Positions 54,575 through 64,000 of a stretch of DNA of 64,000 bases are shown piece by piece (the stretch's first letter is position 1; each line of letters starts with the position of its first letter). The notes beneath the pieces were generated by a model. The model saw nothing but the letters and a program-made list of their open reading frames with translations, had not been told where the DNA came from and did not search any database. Origin of the DNA: Porphyra umbilicalis (taxonomy: Eukaryota > Rhodophyta > Bangiophyceae > Bangiales > Bangiaceae); assembly GCA_002049455.2 (NCBI GenBank), contig KV919139.1:1-64000 (forward strand), in the 5' to 3' direction. The position numbers and the translations under genes were made by a program.

Positions 54575-54588
54575 GGTTATGGGCCCAG
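54575..54588 (+). promoter_or_regulatory. primer-binding site of Copia-2 (half-tRNA initiator Met)
   Basis: GGTTATGGGCCCAG, identical to that of Copia-1 and complementary to the anticodon arm of initiator tRNA-Met. It contains an ATG (54579) that is in frame with gag. Confidence 0.85.
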
Positions 54589-57500
54589 CTGTCGCTGGTG
54601 GTAACCGTCGTCTTCCCTGCGGTCGCTGGCGAGACGACGTTGCTGGGGTCGCGGTGTATTCCGGCGTCGGGCGGGCGTGTTCTACTCCCTACGTCGTTAG
54701 TGCGGCGCTGTGCGGCGCCGAGGTCGTCAAGATGGCAGACCACGGCCGCTTTGGCGGCCCCCGGTTCGCGCAGCTGGACGACGACTACAAGGTGTGGGCG
54801 GCGTACCAGCGTGCGCAGCTCAAGAAGGAGAAGCTATGGGCGGCGGTCGTGACGGACCGCCCGGCTTCTGCGTCCGACGACAAGAAGTCCGACCCGGTGA
54901 TCGAAGCGTGGGACGCCATGAACGAGGCGGCGCTGGCGACCATCCAGATGTCGGTCAAGCCCGTGCATCTCAACACGGTCACGTCGGTGGACACGGCCAA
55001 GGAGGCGTGGGACGCGCTCAAGGTCATGTTCGAGGCGCGGGACAACGCGCAGCTGCTGCGGCTCATGGACGAGCTGAGCAGCCTGAAGAAGGGCGGCGAC
55101 GAGAACATCATCAAGTTCACGTCGCGAGCCAAGATGATCCGGGACGAGCTCGCCATGCTCGGTAACCCTGTGGACGACAACACGCTCGCGCTGCGTGTCT
55201 TATCGGGGCTGCCTGCAGTGTACGGGATGCTCAGGACGGTCTTGGAGAACAAGGACACCAAGCTCGTCATGTCGGACGTGACGGCTAAGCTGCTTCAAGT
55301 CGAGCAGCGGAGCCTTTCTGTCGGTGCTTCCAAGCCTTCTGGCAGTGTCAAGTCACAAGCCTTTGCGGCAGCGGCGCCTAAGAAGCCGTTTGACAAGAAG
55401 TCGGTCGTGTGCTTCTACTGCAACAAGAAGGGACACATGCAGCGCGACTGCTACAAGAAGAAGGCGGACGAGGCCAAGGGCAAGGGCAACCCCGGCGGTG
55501 GTGGTTGTGAAGGCGGCCACGGCGGCGGGCCCCACGCGGGTGCCGCTCTGGCCTACACTGCTTCTACTGGCAATGCCGGGAGCAGTAAGGCTCACGGGAG
55601 CACACGGGGGTTATCAACTTGGGTGCTCGACTCTGGCGCAACCAACCACATGGCCGCCGGGGATAAGGGCTTCACCGTCCGGACGGCGGGAAGCGGGGCC
55701 GAGGTCACCTTGGCAAACGGCGATAAGGTGCCCATCAAGGGGCACGGCCACGTCTCCATGGACGTTGGCAAAGGAAACACGAAGACGCGCATGGTGCTTG
55801 GGGAGGCCATGCTCGATCCGAACCTGACCAGCAACCTGCTGTCGGTTCGAGCGGTCGACCGCAATCGAGGTGCGGTGGTGTTTGTCAACAACGCCTGTTA
55901 CATCCTCAGCGACGGGGATGCTGTTCGCTTGAGCGGGGTGCTCGACAAGGCGTCGGTGGTCGGCAAGGTGAACGACCTGGAGCAGTATGTGCTCAAGGTA
56001 ACGCCGGTCCAGGCGTCGGCTAACGCGGCATCCACGCGCATAGCTGGGGAGGCGGAGCTGTGGCACCGTCGGTTCAACCACTTGGGGTTGGAGAACCTCA
56101 AGCGGGCGGCCACAATGGTCGACGGCATGCCGTCGTCAGTGGCAGACGCTAAGCGCGTCATTGGCACTGTGTGTGTGCCGTGTGTGGACAGCAAGATGGT
56201 TCAGTCGCCGAGCCCCCGCTCGTCGACAGCGACGACCAAGTGCGAACTGGTGCACACCGACATTGGTGGCCCACTCACTGAGTCGTTGGGTGGTTCCATC
56301 TACTTCATGACGGCGCTGGAGGACTCCACGGGGTTCATCACGGCTACGCCTATCAAGACAAAAGGGATGGCCCCGGAGGTGCTTAAGACGCGCATCAAGC
56401 AGCTTGAGACGCTCACGAGGATCAAGGTCAAGCGCGTCCGTCATGATGGTGCCAAGGAGTACGTCACTAACGACCTCAAGGCATGGTACGAGGACAAGGG
56501 CATCACGTCGGAGATGACGGCGCCGTACAAGTCACAGCAGAACGGCAAAGCGGAGCGGGTGAACCGCACGCTGATGGAGCGCGTGCGTGCTGCTCTGCTC
56601 GATGCGGGAGCGGAGGAAGAGCTGTGGGCTGAGGCGTTGGCCTCCGTCGTTCATGTTCTGAACCGGTCCCCCAAGGCGGGGCTGGACGTGACGCCGCTGG
56701 AGGCTCTAACGGGTGGACGCCCCAACGTCGCGGGATTCCGCGTTTGGGGGAGTCGGGCGTGGGCGCTCAAACCCAAGAAGCAGCAGCGTAAGCTAGAGCC
56801 AAGGACCGACGTCGGCCGCTTTGTCGGCTACACTGTCGGTGGCAAGGCCTACCGCATCCTCGAGGACGAGACGAACCAAGTCTTCGAGCGTCGAGACGTG
56901 CTGATGGAGGAGAACCCGGCTAAGGTCGAGACGGCAGCAGTCGGGTCAAGTGCTGGTCCCCGGCTAACTGCGGAGGCTGACGCCGACAGCGTCGACGGCA
57001 CGGAAGGGGAAATGGACATGCTCGACGCCGAAGGCGGGCGTGGGGACGAGTACACCCCCGACGAAACTTCCACAAGCGACGAAGATGGCAGTCCTCCTTC
57101 CCTCGCTGAAGAGAGCGAGAAAGAGGACGATGACGGCGACGGTGACTCGACACCCTGGGTAGGTCAAGCACCTGCTGCCAGTGACAGCGTCGCACCGGGG
57201 CCTCGTCGCTCGAAGCGCAAGCCAGCTCCCAAGGTAACATGGTGGGAGAAGGAACCCAAGGCGTACCTGGCAAGCGGTACCGCGTCCGCGGCTGAGGAGG
57301 GCTGGGACTTGCACAAACCGCCTGCAAACGAGAAGGAGGCGCGCGCTCGTCCTGACTGGCCGCTGTCGAAGCAGGCCATTAAGGAGGAGGTGGCGGCACA
57401 CAAGCACCTTGGCACCTGGTCCAAGACCAAGGGGAACAACAAGAATCACAAGGCCATCAAGACGCGATTCGTGTTCGACATCAAGCACGACGCGGAGGGC

Positions 57501-58910
57501 AAGCTGACGCGCTACAAGGCTCGACTCGTGGCCCAAGGGTTCAACCAGGTGCCCGGACGAGACTTTGACGAGACGTGGGCTCCGGTACCCAACGTGGCCA
57601 CGACACGTGCTCTCTTTGCTGTGGCGGCAGTCATGGGATGGGAGATTCACCATGTCGACGTCAAGACAGCCTTCCTCAACGCCAAGATGGACAAGGAGAG
57701 GTACATCAAACTCCCCGACGGTGTCGAACCGGAGGGGCTGGAGGAGATGTGTCGGCTTAACCTGGCGCTCTACGGGAAAAAGCAGGCGGGGCGGCTGTGG
57801 GGCATCAAGCTCGACAAAGAGCTCAAAGAGATGGGGGCGGCCCGGTCCAAAGTGGACCCGTGCCTCTATGAGTGGCACCGTCCCGTGCACGGGTGCATCT
57901 TTATCCTCGTGTACGTCGACGACCTTATCGTGGCGGGCGAGAAGCTGGCTGGCGTCGAGGCCGTCAAGCGCTCCGTGTCTGCCAAGTTTGAGGTGCGCGA
58001 CATGGGGGAGGTCAAGGACTTTATCGGCATGAAGGTCATGCGCAACCAGGCGGCCAAGACTTTGACGTTGAGCAACCCGGGGCACACCGCGACGCTGCTG
58101 GAGGCGTTCGGGATGGACAAGGCGACGCCAAACAAGACGCCGATGGCGTCGGGAGTCAAGCTGACCAAGACAGGGGAGGGCCTGCTGCCAGAGGGCAACC
58201 GTTACGCCGAGTTGGTCGGCTCCCTCCTCTACCTGTCTACAACGACGAGGCCAGACATCTCCTTTGCCGTGGGGGTGCTATCGCGCTTCATGTCCTGCCC
58301 TGAGGAGGACCACATGCGCGCGGCCAAAGGGGTTTTGCGCTACCTGCGCGGGACGACTCGCCTAGGGGTGGTCTACGGCGGCAGCGAGCCGCTACAAGGG
58401 TTTGTCGACGCCGACTGGGCCGGCGACATCGACGGTCGTCGGTCGACAACCGGTTTCGTCTTCACCTGCAATGGCGGGCCGATTGCGTGGGCGAGCAAGC
58501 GCCAGTCGACCGTTGCCACCTCGACGGCCGAGGCCGAGTACGTGGCCGCCGCGATGGCGACCAAGGAGGCGCTGTGGCTACGCAAGCTGCTGTCGGCTCT
58601 GGGCGCCGACGGCGGAGCCGTGTCGATGGGGGAGGACAACCAGTCCTGCCTGGCGCTGGTCAACAACCCCGAGGCGACGGGGCGGACCAAGCATGTCGAC
58701 GTCGCCTACCACATGGTTCGCGACTACCAGGCGCGCGGGGATGTGGCCTTCTACTTCCTCCCGAGCGCCGACATGCCGGCGGATGGGCTCACCAAGCCGC
58801 TGCCGTCGCCGGCGTTCACGGCTTTCCGGGCTGCCGTCGGGGTTGGTGAAGACCTAGGCGCGGCTGCGCGGGGCGCCGGGCTTGGCGACCCCCTGTTGGG
58901 GGAGTGCTGA
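54579..58910 (+). CDS. Copia-2 gag-pol polyprotein, intact
   Basis: 1,443 codons without interruption. The first ATG lies in the primer-binding site. The ATG at 54732 (MADHGRFGGPRFAQLDDDYK) starts the conserved gag and is the more likely initiator. Gag of the UBN2 type (AWDAMNEAALATIQMSV, LMDELSSLKKG) to ~250; knuckle CFYCNKKGHMQRDC at ~278; protease WVLDSGATNHMA at ~350; integrase with WHRRFNHL and CVPC (complete HHCC), D in HTDIGG, D in RHDGAKEY, E in GKAERVNR; an acidic linker; RT with RYKARLVAQGFNQVPGRDFD, HHVDVKTAFLNA, LALYGKKQAGRLW and YVDD near 57913; RNase H with GFVDADWAGD, STAEAEYVAA and GEDNQSC. All catalytic residues I can check are present, so this copy could be active. Translation is as one polyprotein, with no frameshift between gag and pol. 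Confidence 0.95.
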   Translation: MGPAVAGGNRRLPCGRWRDDVAGVAVYSGVGRACSTPYVVSAALCGAEVVKMADHGRFGGPRFAQLDDDYKVWAAYQRAQLKKEKLWAAVVTDRPASASDDKKSDPVIEAWDAMNEAALATIQMSVKPVHLNTVTSVDTAKEAWDALKVMFEARDNAQLLRLMDELSSLKKGGDENIIKFTSRAKMIRDELAMLGNPVDDNTLALRVLSGLPAVYGMLRTVLENKDTKLVMSDVTAKLLQVEQRSLSVGASKPSGSVKSQAFAAAAPKKPFDKKSVVCFYCNKKGHMQRDCYKKKADEAKGKGNPGGGGCEGGHGGGPHAGAALAYTASTGNAGSSKAHGSTRGLSTWVLDSGATNHMAAGDKGFTVRTAGSGAEVTLANGDKVPIKGHGHVSMDVGKGNTKTRMVLGEAMLDPNLTSNLLSVRAVDRNRGAVVFVNNACYILSDGDAVRLSGVLDKASVVGKVNDLEQYVLKVTPVQASANAASTRIAGEAELWHRRFNHLGLENLKRAATMVDGMPSSVADAKRVIGTVCVPCVDSKMVQSPSPRSSTATTKCELVHTDIGGPLTESLGGSIYFMTALEDSTGFITATPIKTKGMAPEVLKTRIKQLETLTRIKVKRVRHDGAKEYVTNDLKAWYEDKGITSEMTAPYKSQQNGKAERVNRTLMERVRAALLDAGAEEELWAEALASVVHVLNRSPKAGLDVTPLEALTGGRPNVAGFRVWGSRAWALKPKKQQRKLEPRTDVGRFVGYTVGGKAYRILEDETNQVFERRDVLMEENPAKVETAAVGSSAGPRLTAEADADSVDGTEGEMDMLDAEGGRGDEYTPDETSTSDEDGSPPSLAEESEKEDDDGDGDSTPWVGQAPAASDSVAPGPRRSKRKPAPKVTWWEKEPKAYLASGTASAAEEGWDLHKPPANEKEARARPDWPLSKQAIKEEVAAHKHLGTWSKTKGNNKNHKAIKTRFVFDIKHDAEGKLTRYKARLVAQGFNQVPGRDFDETWAPVPNVATTRALFAVAAVMGWEIHHVDVKTAFLNAKMDKERYIKLPDGVEPEGLEEMCRLNLALYGKKQAGRLWGIKLDKELKEMGAARSKVDPCLYEWHRPVHGCIFILVYVDDLIVAGEKLAGVEAVKRSVSAKFEVRDMGEVKDFIGMKVMRNQAAKTLTLSNPGHTATLLEAFGMDKATPNKTPMASGVKLTKTGEGLLPEGNRYAELVGSLLYLSTTTRPDISFAVGVLSRFMSCPEEDHMRAAKGVLRYLRGTTRLGVVYGGSEPLQGFVDADWAGDIDGRRSTTGFVFTCNGGPIAWASKRQSTVATSTAEAEYVAAAMATKEALWLRKLLSALGADGGAVSMGEDNQSCLALVNNPEATGRTKHVDVAYHMVRDYQARGDVAFYFLPSADMPADGLTKPLPSPAFTAFRAAVGVGEDLGAAARGAGLGDPLLGEC

Positions 58911-59689
58911 GGCGCCATGGCGCCACTGGTGGCGTCCAGTGGCGCAGCCCCGGATTCGCGGCGGCGACCTCCGTCGACCTTGCTGCGGGCCGGTGCCGGC
59001 CGTGGACGGTTGCGCTACCATCCACTTGCTTGGGGCCGGCGATGGGGCGCTGTTGCCTTGGGGGGACGGCCGGTTGGGACCGTCCTGGGGCGCTGTGGCG
59101 CCACTGGGGCCGACCAGTGGCGCAGCCGCGGGTTCGCGGCGATCGCCCGACTCGATTTGGCCTAAGTCGATTTTGGGCGATTTCGGCCGGGAGCTGTAGG
59201 CCTACAGCTCCGACGGGTCGAGTCGATTTTGGTGAAGTCGATTTCTTTGTGGTCTTGAGCCCGAATCTGGAAGTCTCCAGCTTCGGGCCAAGTCGGCCGG
59301 TCGGGCCCGAATCGATTTGGTGCAAGTCGATTTTGGCCGATTTTGGCTAAGGGAGCTGTAGGCCTACAGCTCCGACGGGTCGAGCCGATTTTCGGCAAAG
59401 TCGATGAGATGCGTTTACGCCCGCACTTTGACGGGCCGCCGATACGCCGGATCGTCTCCGTTCGAGACGCGCCCTAGTGCGTTGCACTCACCTCGACGTC
59501 TGCTTCACATCGATCGTGATTTTGGTGATTTTGGCGAAGGTCGATTTTGCAGGTGTAACACCTGGGACCTGGGGATCGACTTGGGCATTTTCTCGACTGC
59601 GGATGATGGCGGGAGATGTCGCACTGGTCGGGACGGGTTGTGACCGCGCTGAGGCGTCCATGGCGCGGACTGTGGGCCGCTGGGGGGAG
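58911..59689 (+). other. Copia-2 3' non-coding region with internal duplications
   Basis: Segments at 58917-58975 and 59097-59155 are near copies (TGGCGCCACTGG, CAGTGGCGCAGCC, GATTCGCGGCG). Segments at 59160-59240 and 59330-59405 are near copies containing the 20-bp perfect palindrome GAGCTGTAGGCCTACAGCTC (59191-59210 and 59353-59372). The region ends with the polypurine tract at 59682-59689. Confidence 0.75.
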
Positions 59690-60088
59690 TGTTGAGGCAG
59701 CCCCCCAAGCCCGCGCAGGTAAGTCGGAGTTACCGCGGACTGCCTGGCTAATTCCATGAGTTACTTATGCGGTCATCGGCTTGTTTGGCTGTGCCATTGA
59801 CATGCATTGCTGTATGTGTGTGATGTATTTACTTGTACTTGTATCTCGCGGGCAGCTCACTTTGGAGCTGAGCTCGGGGAGATTCTCGTGGGCTCCTCGA
59901 GGGGTGTCGCGATTTGTGGGGTGGTGAGAGCATGTACCCTCCAAGGGAGGGAGCACTGCGCTGGCGGGGGGTGCCCCGGCAGGACGTGGCGAGAGAGGCA
60001 CACGGAGGGGTTAAGAGCCTGCTGGCCTCGCGCCTCAGACCGCTCTCGAGTAAAGCAACGCATCCACCCAACTACCGCTCACTTCACA
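59690..60088 (+). repeat. Copia-2 3' LTR
   Basis: 399 bp, four substitutions relative to the 5' LTR and no indels. Its last bases CACTTCACA plus the first target base G make a splice acceptor in phase with Gypsy pol. Confidence 0.95.
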
Positions 60089-63000
60089 GCTCCAGACGGG
60101 CGCACGGATCGTCCCGGTTCCCTTTCTCGTCGTCGACGACCTGTCGGTCCCGGTCATCTTGGGCTGCACGTTCATCGACGACAACGCCCACGCCATCCTG
60201 CCTCAGGATAGGTCCATCCGTTGGACGGACGGGTCCGTCACGGCGATCCTACGGGAACCGTTGGACGATGGCGACCGCTCGGTGGGCGTCTCCTGCGTCC
60301 TCCGTGCGACGCACAAGACGCGGCTTCCGCCGTCGGCGGCCACGGTCGTCTGGGTGCGGACCATGTGGGGCGGCCTGGGTCAGGTGTTCGGCGCCTCGCG
60401 CCTCTTCACAACGCACGGGGTCACCATCGCCAACGGCGTACACGATATCGTGCCGGGGCTATCTTTCCCGGTCATCGTGACCAACTTTGGCGCGCGCGAG
60501 GTCATCCTCCGGCAGAAGGCCAACGTCGGCTACGTCGAGCTGCTGACGACAGGGGTCGTACAAGTGCCCCCCGGGGCACCTCCCGGTACACCGGCCGCCC
60601 CGGCCTTCCCGCCGGCCACGGCCGCCGAAGGCGTCGTGGCGGCGGTGTCAAGCACCGGAGACGACCCCGCGCCGGGGCGGAGCCCGGACCCAGCGACGGC
60701 CTCAGGCGGTACGGCTGCGACCCCCGCGCGACCCCGGGACCCGGCCGAAGAAAGCGCCCTGGCGAACGCGGCGCCACCCGCGTCCCCCCCGCAAGTGGAG
60801 GACGTGGACCTGCCGGACGTCGACCCGACGCTGCACACCCGGATCCGCCGCATGCTGGACCAGCACAAGGCAATGTGGACGGGCCAGGCGCTCGGCGTCA
60901 TCAAAGCCACCCAGCACCGCATCGACCTCAACGCCGGCGCCCGGCCCGTCCGCTTCGCACCGCGCCGCGCTGGGCACACGGCGCGGGAGGCCGAGACGGC
61001 CGAGGTCAAGCGGCAGCTGGAGGCGGACGTCATCGAACCGACGTCGTCGGAATGGGGCTTCCCGGTCGTGCTCGTCCCCAAGAAGGATGGCACCCTCCGC
61101 TTCTGCGTCGATTATCGACTGCTGAACGTCGTCACCAAGAAGGATTCGTACCCGCTGCCCCGAATGGACGAATGCATCGACAGCCTCGGTGAGGCGACCA
61201 TCTTCTCGACGTTGGATTGCAACGCCGGCTACTGGCAGGTTGCCATCGCACCCGAAGATCGGGAGAAGACGGCTTTCGTGTGCCACGAGGGCGCGTTCCA
61301 GTACAAACGGATGCCGTTCGGCCTAACGAACGCCCCGGCCACGTTCCAGCGGGCGCTGGACATCATCCTCTCCGGCGTGAAGTGGCAAAGCTGCCTTATC
61401 TACCTGGACGATGTCATCGTGTACTCCAAGACGGAGGAGGAGCACGTCGGCCACGTCGCCCGCGTTCTGCGCCTGCTTCGCGACGCGGGAGTGACACTCC
61501 GCCTGCCCAAGTGCCGGTTCTTTCGAAAGACCGTGGAATACCTCGGGCATGAAATCAAGCCGGGCCGGCTCGGTGTGATGGACGCGCACACGCGCGCCTT
61601 GCGCGAGGCGCACTTCCCCACGACCCGCACGCAAGTGCGGAGCTTCGTGGGGATGTGCAACGTCTTCCGCCGGTTCGTGCCGAACTTCGCAAGGATGGCA
61701 GCGCCATTGACGGACCTCATGGGGTCCACGGCCCCCGTCCTGGTGCCCCCTGCCACGCCATTGCAGCAGCAGGCGTTCGACCGGCTCAAGGAGGCCCTCA
61801 CGACCCCGCCGGTCCTCGCACTCCCGCGGCGCGGGCGGAAGTACGTCCTCGACGTAGATGCCTGCGGGACGCAGGTGGGCGCCGCCCTGCTGCAGGAGCA
61901 AGACGACGGGAAACTCAAGCCGGTCGCGTACATCAGCCGGCGGCTGGCAACGAACGAGCTCCCCAACGGGGTCACGGAGAAGGAGTGCCTGGCAGTCGTC
62001 TGGGCGTCGCTCAAGCTCCGCCCCTACCTCGAGGGTGATCGTTTCCTTGTGCGCACGGACCACGACTGCCTACGGTGGATCCTCAACATTGAGGGTTCGG
62101 GGAATCCCCGCTTGGCGCGCTGGCGCCTTCGCCTCAGCGAGTTGGAGTTTGACGTCGCCTACAAGCCGGGGATGACACACTACATGGCCGACAGCATCTC
62201 CCGCCGGGAGTCTGGGGCCAGCGATGAGACCGCGTTCGACGACGCGGTCCCTGTCTTCGCTGTGCGAGCCAACACGGTCCGGGGGCTCGACGCCGCCAAC
62301 TACGTTGGCGGCCCAACGGTCCGGGGCATCAACCGCGACGCGGTGCTCTCGGCCCAAGCCGACGACGGGTACTGCAAGGAGATCGTGAAAGCCCTGAATG
62401 ACGGGCGGCGCATCCCGTTCTTCGAGGATCCCGATGGGGTCCTCCGGCGACGCGCGGCGCCCGATGGCGCCCACCAGGTGGTAGTCCCGACCTCCTTGCA
62501 GGAGCAGGTCCTCCACCTGGAGCACGACGCGACCCTCGCCGGGCACCCCGGGGAATCCCGCATGTATGCGGCGATGCGGCGGTACTACTACTGGGTGGGC
62601 ATGGCGGCCGACGTCGTCTCCTATGTTAGGAAATGCGACAGCTGTGCCCGGCAGCGCGTGCGCCCGCTGGCACGGCACTCGCCCCTGACCCTGTTCCCCG
62701 CCACCATGCCCTTCCAGGACATTGCTGTGGACCTCTACGGGCCCCTCGACCGAACGGCCGCCGGCCATCGATTCATCCTGGTGATCACCGACCGGTTCAC
62801 CAAGCTGGTGCGCGCCATCCCGATGGACGGTACGTCGGCGGTGGCCTGCGCCTCGGCCGTCCTGGACTACTGGGTGGGCGCTTATGGTCCGCCGGACCGG
62901 CTGCTCTCGGACGGGGGACCCCAGTTCACCAGCCACTTCTGGGGCCAGGTTTGCAACCTGCTCTCCATCGAGCCTAAGGTGACGTCACCGTCACACCCGC

Positions 63001-63917
63001 AGACGAACGGGCAGACGGAGCGGTTCAACCGCACGATGCATGCGATCCTAAACCACTCCGTGGCGGAGCATCCGAGGTCCTGGGACCAACTCCTTGGGGC
63101 CCTGACGCTGGCGTACAACAGCCGCCCCCACCGTAGCACCGGGGTTGCCCCGCTGGAACTGGTCAACCCCATGGGGGTATCCAGCTGGGCTTTCAAGGAC
63201 ATCCCGAAGTCCGGGGCGTACCCCATCACGGCGCAACGCGGCACCGCCGCCGAGAAGCGCGCCCAAGCCTCCCTGCTGACCCGCCTCGTTCAGCTCATCC
63301 CGCAGATGCGGGCAACGCTAAAGGCCACGCAGGGGCGCTACAAGCGCGACCACGACAAGCGCCTCGCGCTGCGCGCGGAGAAGCTCATTGTGGGGGGCTG
63401 CGCGTGGCTGCGTGACCACGCCAAGGAGGAGGGCGCCGGCGGCAAACTGACGCACGTCGCCCGCGGACCGTATCGCGTGGTTTCCACGGACGGCCCGACG
63501 GTCCTCCTGGACGTGGACGGGGAGCACCGACGGGAGAACGTGGCGCACGTCGTCCGCGCCTCGGGCACGGCCCCCGAATCCCCTGCCCAACACCCCGCGT
63601 TGCGGGCCGCGCGCTCCTTCCACGGGGCGGAGGCCGACGGCCAGCGGTATGCCGTGGACCGCATCGCGGACCACGCGACGCTGCCCGACGGCACCCCCCG
63701 GGTCCAGGTCTACTGGACCGGATACCCGCAGCCCACCTGGCTGGACGCCGCGGACGCCCCGCACGAGACGCTGCGCGTCTACCTGCGCCGCGCCGCGCGC
63801 CTGGGGCTGCCCCACACGTCCGCCGACCCGCCGCCGGCGGCCCCGCAAGCCTCGGCTCCCGACGGCGGCGCCGCCTCGGGCGGCGCCGCCGCGCCGCCCC
63901 CGGCCATCCGTGCCTGA
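60089..63917 (+). CDS. Gypsy pol, remainder: protease C-terminus, RT, RNase H, integrase, chromodomain
   Basis: Continues the frame broken at 54175. Protease end (VPVILGCTFIDDNAHAILPQ) to ~60200; a Pro/Ala linker; RT ~60990-61570 with SEWGFPVVLVPKKDGTLRFC, FSTLDCNAGYWQV, MPFGLTNAPATFQR and YLDD; RNase H ~61840-62180 with LDVDACGTQVGAALLQ, TEKECLAVVWA and RTDHDCLRWIL; integrase from ~62515 with HDATLAGH and CDSC (HHCC), D in IAVDLYG, D in LSDGGPQF, E in GQTERFNR; GPYRV (GPY/F module) near 63465; chromodomain-like end ~63640-63790 (YAVDRIADH, VYWTGYPQPTWLD). RT before integrase is diagnostic for Gypsy, and the terminal chromodomain for chromoviruses, where it guides insertion to chromatin marks. 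There are no stops. The ATG at 60159 is internal and not a true start. Confidence 0.92.
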
Positions 63918-64000
63918 CCCCTTGGGTCGGCGCGGTGGCCGGGCGCGGCGGGGGGGGGATGGGTTTTTCTGGGGTTTTTGGGGGACTATGCCAAGACGTG
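63918..64000. other. end of window, downstream of Gypsy pol
   Basis: Contains a G9 run followed by ATGGG (a possible polypurine tract) and T-rich sequence. The 3' LTR start TGTAGTA is not seen before the window ends. Confidence 0.5.

Larger units (their letters stand above)
54176..60088 (+). mobile_element. Copia-2, full-length and apparently intact Ty1/Copia element with GCTCC target duplication
   Basis: 5,913 bp. The 399-bp LTRs differ at four positions. GCTCC lies outside both ends (54171-54175 and 60089-60093). It carries the same half-tRNA primer-binding site as Copia-1, one uninterrupted polyprotein frame, a ~780-bp 3' non-coding region with internal duplications, and a polypurine tract GGGGGGAG before the 3' LTR. 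It sits in the Gypsy protease. Splice signals in its LTRs may let the whole element be removed as an intron. Confidence 0.95.
49884..64000 (+). mobile_element. Ty3/Gypsy chromovirus-type element, 5' LTR to end of pol, continues beyond the window
   Basis: 5' LTR, primer-binding site, gag, -1 frameshift signal, protease, RT, RNase H, integrase and a chromodomain-like tail, all on +. Copia-2 (54176-60088) is inserted in the protease. The 3' LTR is not reached: only 83 bp follow the pol stop. The flank left of the LTR is GCGTG (49879-49883), the expected target duplication to look for beyond the 3' LTR. Confidence 0.9.

Overview
This window looks like nuclear DNA of a eukaryote with a very GC-rich genome. 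The evidence is spliceosomal GT-AG introns, LTR retrotransposons of both superfamilies, DNA transposons with terminal inverted repeats (TIRs), long C/G homopolymers and Ala/Pro/Gly/Arg-coding low-complexity DNA. There are no operons or Shine-Dalgarno sites. My best guess is a bangialean red alga (Porphyra/Pyropia-like), from the base composition, intron-poor genes and the style of the Copia elements. That is inference and was not tested. Almost everything here is mobile or formerly mobile DNA; the one convincing host-type gene is an ABC transporter.

Layout. 1-15 kb: low-complexity DNA, two TIR elements (2089-2629, 3128-5011), a 96-bp tandem repeat, an unrecognised ORF (6603-8465), and a 3.3-kb KDZ/Zisupton-like transposase reading frame with six in-frame stops and no frameshift (10270-13614). 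15.7-23.2 kb: foldback elements (one inserted in the loop of another), an accessory-type ORF (17525-19003, + strand) and a convergent PIF/Harbinger-type transposase gene (20479-22168, - strand), bracketed by two inverted, nearly identical 387-bp repeats. 23.2-33.4 kb: GC-skewed low-complexity arms, a dispersed repeat interrupted by a 1.4-kb TIR element, and a cluster of small TIR elements. 33.6-37.2 kb: three-exon ABC half-transporter on the - strand. 37.3-38.8 kb: perfect hairpins and a TIR element in a CCCCG microsatellite. 38.8-41.8 kb: a decayed gag-protease-integrase element with no reverse transcriptase.

42.5-64 kb is a nest of LTR elements. Copia-1 (42509-47469) has 419-bp LTRs differing at one base and TCGGG target duplications. 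A chromovirus-type Gypsy element begins at 49884 and runs off the right edge. It interrupts an unknown decayed ORF (47757-49883). Copia-2 (54176-60088) has 399-bp LTRs and GCTCC target duplications, carries an intact polyprotein, and sits inside the Gypsy protease; conceptually removing it restores the pol frame exactly. The order of insertion was therefore Gypsy first, then Copia-2. Copia-1 has the most similar LTRs.

The most interesting observations are: (i) Copia-2 carries a consensus splice donor near the start of its LTR and an acceptor at its end, both in phase with the Gypsy pol frame, so the whole insertion could be removed like an intron; (ii) a textbook -1 frameshift signal (GGGAAAC, 6-nt spacer, stem-loop) at the Gypsy gag stop; (iii) both Copia elements have a primer-binding site matching the anticodon arm of initiator tRNA-Met; (iv) most decayed genes are broken by nonsense codons and not by indels.
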